From the NCBI GenBank assembly GCA_039679375.1, contig JBDKVA010000007.1, positions 1 through 10,925 on the forward strand: a stretch of 10,925 nucleotides of DNA, read 5' to 3'. The position numbers and the translations under genes were made by a program. The notes under the pieces are model-generated. The model was not told where the DNA came from. It made no database searches and saw only the letters and a program-made list of their open reading frames with translations. The stretch comes from JBDKVA01 sp039679375 (GTDB lineage Bacteria; Bacillota; Clostridia; Acetivibrionales; DTU013). Of this stretch, positions 1 to 5,732 are shown piece by piece (the first letter of the stretch is position 1; every line of letters begins with the position of its first letter).

Positions 1-335
1 CCCGTAATCATGAAAAATATATTATAAACTACGGTATTCCTTAATGCATTAAGAAAATTTGGGTCATTGAAGAACAGCCAGAAATTGTCAAACCATATCC
101 AATCACATTTGGTTAAGTTGATGAAAAAATTCTTACTGATCATTTCATATTTTTCAAAAGCTAATATTATACCTGGAATAGGCAAATATGCAAACAAAAG
201 TACGACAATAAATCCGGGTAATAATAATAGGTAAAAACTATAATTATCCTTTATTCCTTTTTTAAAATTTAAAAGAGCATTGCATTTCGGTATTGATTTC
301 ACAGCAGGTGTTTTTGCCAAACGAACCCGGCTCAT
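1..335 (-). CDS. Sugar ABC transporter permease, LplB-type, N-terminal part
   Basis: This is the first 111 residues of an inner-membrane permease of a binding-protein-dependent carbohydrate ABC importer (LplB/COG4209 type). The gene runs off the left edge. A basic N-terminus of about 30 residues leads into a first membrane helix at about residues 34-60, containing LLLLPGFIVVLLFAYLP. It is followed by the family-typical 'WFDNFWLFFNDPNF' and 'ALRNTVVYNIFFMI' stretches that precede the transport domain. The ATG at 335-333 has a GGAGG ribosome binding site at 345-341. The gene diverges from a membrane-bound AraC regulator, as is usual for oligosaccharide or lipo-oligosaccharide importers in Clostridia and Paenibacillus. 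The substrate cannot be told from this fragment. Family assignment is firm; the exact transporter is unknown. Confidence 0.88.
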   Translation of the reverse strand, partial: MSRVRLAKTPAVKSIPKCNALLNFKKGIKDNYSFYLLLLPGFIVVLLFAYLPIPGIILAFEKYEMISKNFFINLTKCDWIWFDNFWLFFNDPNFLNALRNTVVYNIFFMIT

Positions 336-407
336 AGTTGCCTCCGTTGGTTAAAATTTTTGAAGATCAAGTACGATTATATTTTCCGCCTTGTGGAATA
401 TATAGTA

Positions 408-457
408 AACTATGAATAAATGCTTTTTATAAGATATTAACGAAAATTAACTATGAA
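408..457. repeat. Direct repeat AACTATGAA, candidate operator pair
   Basis: AACTATGAA occurs at 408-416 and again at 449-457, 41 bases apart (about four helical turns), between the divergent permease and AraC genes. The first copy overlaps a small palindrome, ATAGT-AA-ACTAT (402-413). AraC-family proteins often bind direct repeats in such a spacer, so this may be their operator. That is inference: the region is very AT-rich and short repeats arise easily there. Confidence 0.3.
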
Positions 458-541
458 ATTTAACAAACTGTCAGATATTCTACATTCTATATCTTTAATT
501 CCTGGATAGAAGGTTGATTATTTAGCAGATTAGTACTAATA

Positions 542-571
542 TTGAAAATATAGCCGAATGATTTTTATGCT
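542..571 (+). promoter_or_regulatory. Candidate sigma-A promoter of the AraC-family gene
   Basis: TTGAAA at 542-547 (-35) is followed after 18 bases by TATGCT at 566-571 (-10). Transcription would start near 578, leaving a leader of about 40 bases before the ATG at 618. No equally clear promoter was seen for the divergent permease. Confidence 0.4.
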
Positions 572-617
572 ATTTTCACAAAATAAATCCATTACATAGA
601 GCTTTGGAGTTATGAAT

Positions 618-2891
618 ATGCTAAAAGGTAAAAAGCAGCAGGACAAAGACAGGGTATTTGGATTCCTTAAAAAATATATTACTTTGTCTATGATTTCAAT
701 TCTGTTAGTTGTTTCTATTGTATTTTTTTCATCGTACCAGCGTTTCGAAATATCACGCGTGACAGGAGCTTCCATCAGCAGCCTGCTTCAAATGGATTTA
801 AGCTGCGGTTCACTGTTTGATTCCATATGCAAGCTGGCTTTACAGATATATAATGATTCTGACGTTACCTCCCTGGTGAACGGCCTGATTTCTGATATAT
901 CAACTGCGCAAAGAGCAAAATTAAGGTTTAACAGTTATTCTCTAAACTCATCCAACATCATATCAGTATATATATACAACAATACGACAGATTGCTTCTA
1001 TACCACTCATCCCAGCCTTCCCAAACAATCAGGAATAGATTTTTTCGATAAGGGTGCTGTGGAGCTGGTTAAAAATGCAAGAAATATAAAAACTATATAT
1101 CTTATCCCAAGGAAGATCAAGCTGTATGGAGTTCCCGATGTGCCCAATAATACCATAAATGTGTATACTTTTATTTATTACGGATTATTCGACGCAGCTT
1201 CCGAAAATTACAACAGGGCTATAATGATAAATGTATCGGAGGAATGGGTACTAAAATATATAGAATCGTGGAACAAAGATATAAAAGGCGATCTTTGCAT
1301 AATGAATGAAAAGGGCATCATGGTAAGCAGCCTCTATAAAAATGAAATGCTGCTGGATATGGCGCAGGAAGAATTTGCATCAAAAATACTGGAGACTGAA
1401 AAAGAAACAGGATATTTTGTATGTAAGGTGTCAGACGCCAAATCCTTTGTCACGTATACCCATTCCGGCGATTTGGGATGGTACTTCGTAAGGATTATCC
1501 CATATGACACAATATATGGCAACCTTATCAATATCGGTTTGACTACTGTTTTGTTACTTATATTATATATCGCTATCGGTTTTGTGATTTCATATATTAT
1601 GACAGGAAGGGCTAAAAGATCCATTGATGATATTATTGACGGATTGAAGAAGGAAATTCAGGATAACAGGACTGATATGGATAAATTGAAGGACGAATTC
1701 TTATTTAACAACCTGAAGAACAATATATTTGTTTCACAAGAACAAATGATGAAAGACTTTGAGAAATATAAAATCGTGTTCGCAGGTAATAAAACACTTT
1801 ATCTTATCCTGTTCAGGATCGACCGCTATTATGAACTGAGCATGAGCTTTAAGAGCTATGATATTATTTTACTGAAACAAACCCTTATGAAAATTGCTTC
1901 TGAAATCTTCCGCATAAAATATGCGGTCGAAACGGTGGATATGAAGGATGACCATATCATTATTGCTTTTAATGATAATAGCTGCTCCGGTCAAACAAAC
2001 GTAAGTCAAATTGATGCTACGATTAAGCTTGTTCAGGAATCGGCGGAAAATGATCTGAAATTATCCCTGTCTGCAGTATTGGGCCCTTCAGGATACACGT
2101 TCAGCGACATAAATCTTTTGTATATGGAGGCCAGACAGGCTTCTAACTACAGGCTGTTTTTCGGTCACAGGTGCATCATCCGCTCTGAAGATTTAAGGCT
2201 TCATAAATCAGAAGATTATATATTCCCCGCAGGAAAAGAAAAAATGCTTCTGGATGCGCTTATGCTCGGAAAAGTTGTTACTGCGGGAAAGCTTCTGGAT
2301 GAAATACTGGATTCTACCAGGGGTTATACCTACATGGTGCTTAATTCACTTTTATTGAGGCTCGTATCATCCATAAGCGGCGCTTTGGAAAACATTGAAA
2401 GCATAAGCAAATACCCGATAGACTATAACTTTAATTCCTTTATGACAGTTCTAAACAGGTGTGAAACGATCGATGAAATGAAAAGTGAATTTTATGATAT
2501 GTTCAACCGTGTATTTACAAATCTTGAACAAAAGAAAAATTCAAAATATACGGTTGTAATAAATAAAGCAATAGATATTATAAATCAAGAGTATGCCAAT
2601 GAAGGCCTTTGTCTTAATAACGTCGCCGGCAGGCTGGGACTTTCCCCGAATTACCTTAGTAAGCTGTTTAAAACATATACGGCTAAGTCGGTTGGAGATT
2701 ACATAAACCAGTTAAGGGTGGAAAAGGCATTAAAATTACTTGAAGAATCCGACCTGTCAATTAATGAAATAGCGTCCAGGATCGGAATTCCCTGCAACAC
2801 CTACTTTTATCCGATATTTAAAAAGATTATGGGCATAACACCCGCCGAGTACAGGCAGTTAAAAACCGGGGCCAGGCATAATAATCCCTAA
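618..2891 (+). CDS. Transmembrane AraC-family transcriptional regulator
   Basis: This is a 757-residue membrane-anchored regulator. A short basic cytoplasmic start leads into helix 1 (about residues 20-40). An extracellular segment of roughly 260 residues follows, of the size and position of a Cache-like sensor. Helix 2 is near 302-326 (LTTVLLLILYIAIGFVISYI). Next comes a cytoplasmic linker, and a C-terminal AraC DNA-binding domain with two helix-turn-helix units lies at about 653-748 ('VAGRLGLSPNYLSKLFK' and 'INEIASRIGI'). Such proteins typically sense a sugar outside the cell and control the neighbouring transporter. The permease gene diverging upstream fits this. The ATG at 618 is preferred over the ATG at 612 because GGAG at 606-609 lies 8 bases before 618 but only 2 before 612. 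No phosphoacceptor domain is seen. Family is certain, ligand unknown. Confidence 0.9.
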   Translation: MLKGKKQQDKDRVFGFLKKYITLSMISILLVVSIVFFSSYQRFEISRVTGASISSLLQMDLSCGSLFDSICKLALQIYNDSDVTSLVNGLISDISTAQRAKLRFNSYSLNSSNIISVYIYNNTTDCFYTTHPSLPKQSGIDFFDKGAVELVKNARNIKTIYLIPRKIKLYGVPDVPNNTINVYTFIYYGLFDAASENYNRAIMINVSEEWVLKYIESWNKDIKGDLCIMNEKGIMVSSLYKNEMLLDMAQEEFASKILETEKETGYFVCKVSDAKSFVTYTHSGDLGWYFVRIIPYDTIYGNLINIGLTTVLLLILYIAIGFVISYIMTGRAKRSIDDIIDGLKKEIQDNRTDMDKLKDEFLFNNLKNNIFVSQEQMMKDFEKYKIVFAGNKTLYLILFRIDRYYELSMSFKSYDIILLKQTLMKIASEIFRIKYAVETVDMKDDHIIIAFNDNSCSGQTNVSQIDATIKLVQESAENDLKLSLSAVLGPSGYTFSDINLLYMEARQASNYRLFFGHRCIIRSEDLRLHKSEDYIFPAGKEKMLLDALMLGKVVTAGKLLDEILDSTRGYTYMVLNSLLLRLVSSISGALENIESISKYPIDYNFNSFMTVLNRCETIDEMKSEFYDMFNRVFTNLEQKKNSKYTVVINKAIDIINQEYANEGLCLNNVAGRLGLSPNYLSKLFKTYTAKSVGDYINQLRVEKALKLLEESDLSINEIASRIGIPCNTYFYPIFKKIMGITPAEYRQLKTGARHNNP

Positions 2892-2980
2892 TTATAGCCG
2901 TATAAACGGTTTTCCAAAAAGGATTTTACTTTTGTAATTTAGGTTACCTCATAATTAAGGCAGAATCCACTTAAATACAG

Positions 2981-3009
2981 TTGATTTTGGCGTGGGAATG
3001 TATTATCAT
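2981..3009 (+). promoter_or_regulatory. Promoter of tRNA-Arg
   Basis: TTGATT at 2981-2986 and TATCAT at 3004-3009 are 17 bases apart and match the sigma-A consensus at 4/6 and 5/6. Transcription would begin near 3016, giving a leader of about 50 bases before the tRNA, a reasonable length for RNase P removal. Confidence 0.55.
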
Positions 3010-3066
3010 AGATATGCACTTACATTGTCGTGCATGAAGCATTACAGCAATAGTGTAAACAAATAT

Positions 3067-3143
3067 GCGCCCATAGCTCAATTGGATAGAGCGTCTGGCT
3101 ACGGACCAGAAGGCTGCGGATTCGACCTCTGCTGGGCGCGCCA
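3067..3143 (+). tRNA. tRNA-Arg (anticodon ACG)
   Basis: A full cloverleaf is visible. The acceptor arms GCGCCCA (3067-3073) and TGGGCGC (3133-3139) pair over 7 bases. The D arm is GCTC/GAGC. The anticodon stem TCTGG/CCAGA encloses the loop CTACGGA, so the anticodon is ACG, read as ICG for CGN arginine codons. The T arm GCGGA/TCTGC closes a 7-base loop starting TTCGA. A G discriminator is followed by an encoded CCA (3141-3143). No other RNA gene is adjacent, and I saw no duplicated 3' tRNA end that would mark an integrated element. Confidence 0.97.
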
Positions 3144-3144
3144 C

Positions 3145-3184
3145 AAAAAGCCGATACTGTAAGCATTTGCAGTACCGGCTTTTT
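3145..3184. terminator. Bidirectional intrinsic terminator
   Basis: GCCG-A-TACTG (3150-3159) pairs with CAGTA-C-CGGC (3170-3179), with one A/C mismatch and a 10-base loop. A T run (3180-3184) follows on the plus strand, and an A run (3145-3149) gives a T run on the minus strand. It starts right after the tRNA CCA and can also stop minus-strand transcription from the chaperone cluster, whose last gene ends at 3265. Confidence 0.85.
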
Positions 3185-3264
3185 GTATTGCGTTCATGTT
3201 TTAAGGGCTACCTGATATTGATGCACAAGTGTGCCGCAGACCATGAAAAGGGAGCGTAGGAAAA

Positions 3265-3603
3265 CTAAGCAGTACATATGAATTTAATAATTTCATTTCT
3301 ACACAACTGGTCGATAGAAGGTCTTGTCTCAGAGTATTCTACATTCATCAAGGTATAACCGTCTATAATAAGACCTTCCCAGTAATGACTTACATCCTTG
3401 GGAGCTTTTTTATTCGTTCTGATGAACTTCCTTAAATCGTTCAGGTTATCGACTTTAACGTTCTGGCTTTCCAGTAACTTCAAATAAACGGTTTTATCTG
3501 CCGAAAGCGAGATAGCGCCTTCCTTTAGCTTATGAATTGTTTCATTGTAGTTTTTAACCGCAATGATAAACCTATTTCCTCCGGACTTTTTTTTGCCTGG
3601 CAT
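3265..3603 (-). CDS. Small basic hypothetical protein
   Basis: This 112-residue protein belongs to no family I recognise. It starts with a basic stretch (MPGKKKSGG), has no membrane segment or signal peptide, and is rich in Lys, Asn, Leu and Ile. It looks soluble and mixed helix/strand, with aromatic residues in 'HYWEGLIIDGYTLMNVEY' near residues 75-92. The reading frame is open to an ATG at 3717, but the ATG at 3603-3601 is chosen because AAAGGAGGTGA (3618-3608), a near-perfect anti-16S match, precedes it at ideal spacing. It is the most distal minus-strand gene, separated from the zinc-ribbon gene by 141 bases with a long stem-loop, so it may be transcribed separately. The strong ribosome binding site makes it a likely real gene. 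No function is proposed. Confidence 0.72.
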   Translation of the reverse strand: MPGKKKSGGNRFIIAVKNYNETIHKLKEGAISLSADKTVYLKLLESQNVKVDNLNDLRKFIRTNKKAPKDVSHYWEGLIIDGYTLMNVEYSETRPSIDQLCRNEIIKFICTA

Positions 3604-3651
3604 AATATCACCTCCTTTTAAATAATTTTTTCCAACAGTGTTTTGGATGCT

Positions 3652-3710
3652 TTCCGGCATACCATGGTTTTCATCAGGGTATTGATACTGAATCTTTTGA
3701 CATGCCGGAA
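3652..3710 (-). promoter_or_regulatory. Long stem-loop in the leader of the small basic gene
   Basis: On the minus strand, TTCCGGCATGTC (3710-3699) can pair with GGTATGCCGGAA (3663-3652). This gives a 12-base-pair stem with two G-U pairs, enclosing 35 bases that include a weaker internal stem. It ends 33 bases before the strong ribosome binding site of the gene starting at 3603 and has no T run, so it is not a simple terminator. It could be a regulatory leader, an mRNA processing site or a protein-binding site. Confidence 0.5.
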
Positions 3711-3744
3711 TATGCATCTCAAAACTAAAATTTAGGTGACAGAG

Positions 3745-4155
3745 TCATAATAAAACACGTATCTTGAATTCGTTATGGCAGCAAGGGCATTGTACCGTAT
3801 GCCTCCCCACCTTCCTCGGCAAACGTAGAATGGCTTTGCAATGACGGCATTTGCGAAAACGATAAGCTTTTATTTCTTTGATTCTACGGATCGGGAGGAA
3901 AAACTTTGCTTTAATCTTATTCCAGATCCGCAAGAACTTATCATTTTCCATTCGTCTTTTGTAATAATTACGGGAAAATGATCTAAAAATCATAAGAATA
4001 AGAAACATCCATACTAAAACACTTAATACGCTGGATTTCGCAAATATACCGACAATTATCAATATAAGGCCAAAGGCCAGCAGGGCATTATTCAACTGAT
4101 CCGTACCATACCTGCCCCTCATGAGTCGTCCCGTTCCATCCGTGAATTTACCCAT
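3745..4155 (-). CDS. Two-helix membrane protein with C-terminal zinc ribbon
   Basis: This 136-residue protein has two hydrophobic helices at about residues 24-39 and 42-58, joined by a tight turn. A very basic stretch (about 61-102) follows, then a zinc ribbon with C103-x2-C106 and C123-x2-C126 (C125 is an extra cysteine) separated by 16 residues. Charge distribution suggests that the basic tail and zinc ribbon face the cytoplasm. CTCCTC at 4164-4169 reads as GAGGAG, 8 bases before the ATG at 4155. The gene lies 26 bases after the J-protein stop, so it is probably in the same transcript. A role as membrane anchor or docking factor for the Hsp70/J-protein pair is inference from position; the zinc ribbon could equally bind nucleic acid. 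I know of no characterised function. Confidence 0.8.
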   Translation of the reverse strand: MGKFTDGTGRLMRGRYGTDQLNNALLAFGLILIIVGIFAKSSVLSVLVWMFLILMIFRSFSRNYYKRRMENDKFLRIWNKIKAKFFLPIRRIKEIKAYRFRKCRHCKAILRLPRKVGRHTVQCPCCHNEFKIRVLL

Positions 4156-4181
4156 TCAACACACTCCTCTTTATAAATATC

Positions 4182-4895
4182 TTACATGCACGGCCGGCTG
4201 CAGTACATACAGCACAAATTCGAGATACAGAAGCCAAGGAAGATATGTCGCATATTCACAGGTGGCATGCCAAAGTCATCACGTTGCTGTTGATACGCCT
4301 TCCCGCCACTCTGTATCTGATCCAGCACTCGACGATATTCCTGGTTGTCCGGTTCCATTTGCACTGCGGTTTTTGCATGATTCAACGCTGTTATTGTATT
4401 ACCCGCGCCTGAGTTTGCAATTGCGCTGTAGTAGTACCACGAAGCGCTCCTTTCTTTAATATTATTCAGCACATTGAGCGCCTCTTGATAATATCCTGTG
4501 TTTAAATAGTTTTTAACGGGATCATATTCAGAATGCTCATTTCTTTGGTGTCTGCCGCCGAATGAACCAAAGCCTTCAAACGATCCGAATCCTGCAAATG
4601 GATTGAAACCGAATCCGAATGGGTCATCATCCGAAGATGAACCGGCTTTACTGTCATTGCAGCTGTTGTAGCCTTCATTATGGCTTCCATTATAGCCGCT
4701 GCCGTTTTGAGAAGTATTTCCGTTTTTTATCTGCTCGTAGGCGGCATTAATCTCGCTCATTCTCCTTGCAGCTTCCGCATTGCCCTGGTTCAAATCCGGG
4801 TGGTATTGCTTAGCCAACCTGCGGTAGGCCTTTGTGACCTCTTCCTCCGAAGCGGCCGGAGAAACGCCAAGCACTCCATATGGATCAAAGATCAT
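4182..4895 (-). CDS. J-domain co-chaperone with TPR-like region and Cys-rich tail
   Basis: This 237-residue J-protein should recruit and stimulate the ATPase of a Hsp70, most likely the one encoded in the same cluster. The J domain covers residues 4-58 with the catalytic HPD at 32-34. A low-complexity Gly/Asn/Ser linker (59-91) and a Gly/Phe-rich region (92-114) follow. A TPR-like helical pair (about 123-196) replaces the zinc-finger and substrate domains of classical DnaJ. The tail ends in five cysteines (223, 228, 229, 232, 236) in a hydrophobic setting, which could bind metal or interact with the membrane. The ATG overlaps the DUF5685 stop (ATGA, 4895-4892), implying translational coupling, with AGGAG about 10 bases upstream. 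It is a class C J-protein, not dnaJ itself. Confidence 0.9.
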   Translation of the reverse strand: MIFDPYGVLGVSPAASEEEVTKAYRRLAKQYHPDLNQGNAEAARRMSEINAAYEQIKNGNTSQNGSGYNGSHNEGYNSCNDSKAGSSSDDDPFGFGFNPFAGFGSFEGFGSFGGRHQRNEHSEYDPVKNYLNTGYYQEALNVLNNIKERSASWYYYSAIANSGAGNTITALNHAKTAVQMEPDNQEYRRVLDQIQSGGKAYQQQRDDFGMPPVNMRHIFLGFCISNLCCMYCSRPCM

Positions 4896-5713
4896 TTTTT
4901 GTGTTTCTCCTTAGTTTTCAACTTTTTTGCTTCGTACCTTATCCAGATACCGGAATAAAGTATATTTTCAAGCAGCTTTCCGTCCTGCTTGACCGGCAAT
5001 TGCCTGTATTTCTCCATACAGTCGGCCATCAGCACATTCAGGATACTGTCAAAATCCTCTGATGGTGTTGTCGCCATAGGGTTATAACGCTCGCTTTTTA
5101 TGTCCTCCTTTAAATCAAGGCAGGCATCCATGATATAAATGAACCTTCCCAGAGAATTTCCAAATGCCCTCAGTCCATCACTATACTCATCTTCATTCAG
5201 AGCAAATATTCCACCAAGAAGTCTTCCAAAACAGTTTGAAGGGATGTCAGGATTGGTGACGCATGCCTTTTCCATGCCTGAAAGCTCGTCAAGGCACTCT
5301 TTTACCATTTTGCATTGAATCGGATATTGTTCGGCAATCCTCCTGTATTTCCGTTCAAAAAGTTTCGCTTCAAACTTCGCTATTATCTTTCGGCTATCAT
5401 TCCAATCATCCAGAAAATTGTAATACGCCAGAGCGACATTCATATCTGCGGCATAATCTGTAAATTCGTTCTGCCAGTACTTGTGCCGCTTTATAGGATG
5501 AATAATGCATCGCTCTGTTTCAATTCTACTATCTTTTTCATACAACGCCGAAAGAAGCAGTATTAAGAAAGTCATGTCATAGGTAAGCGTTATACGGCTA
5601 ACCGTTCCATGGCGTTTTCCAAGGGCCGTGCATAAACCGCAATAGCATGAACGGTACCGCAGCTCTTCTTCCTGTGACAGCTTATCCGGATTGGCGATTA
5701 CTAAACCAAACAT
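4892..5713 (-). CDS. DUF5685 family protein, possible isoprenyl-synthase-like fold
   Basis: This 273-residue helical protein resembles DUF5685, a family of unknown function that in Clostridia often sits beside Hsp70 and J-protein genes. It begins MFGLVIANPDKLS and has a cysteine cluster C23-x-C25-x2-C28 (SCYCGLCTALGK). Two acidic motifs stand out: D102-D103-W-N-D106, a DDxxD pattern, and D200-L-K-E-D204 followed by R209 and P212. Their order and spacing recall the two metal-diphosphate-binding motifs of squalene/phytoene synthases. No such activity is shown, and the fold link is my inference. The ATG at 5713 is chosen over 5755 because the family starts with MFG, GGTGG lies 9 bases upstream, and 5755 would overlap the hsp70 end. 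It lies 19 bases after hsp70 and overlaps the J-protein start by 4 bases. Confidence 0.85.
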   Translation of the reverse strand: MFGLVIANPDKLSQEEELRYRSCYCGLCTALGKRHGTVSRITLTYDMTFLILLLSALYEKDSRIETERCIIHPIKRHKYWQNEFTDYAADMNVALAYYNFLDDWNDSRKIIAKFEAKLFERKYRRIAEQYPIQCKMVKECLDELSGMEKACVTNPDIPSNCFGRLLGGIFALNEDEYSDGLRAFGNSLGRFIYIMDACLDLKEDIKSERYNPMATTPSEDFDSILNVLMADCMEKYRQLPVKQDGKLLENILYSGIWIRYEAKKLKTKEKHKK

Positions 5714-5732
5714 ATACAAGGACCACCATTTC

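Noticed and set aside
536..775. Open frame on the minus strand over the AraC promoter and start
   Set aside because: It overlaps the well-supported AraC gene, has no ribosome binding site and no recognisable product.
2895..2912. Hairpin CCGT-ATAA-ACGG after the AraC gene as a terminator
   Set aside because: The stem is only 4-5 pairs and there is no proper T run.
3067..3143. tRNA-Arg as the attachment site of an integrated element
   Set aside because: No integrase gene and no second copy of the tRNA 3' end is seen in the window.
3223..3234. Palindrome GCACA-AG-TGTGC downstream of the small basic gene
   Set aside because: No T run and a 2-base spacer; the terminator at 3145-3184 already explains termination.
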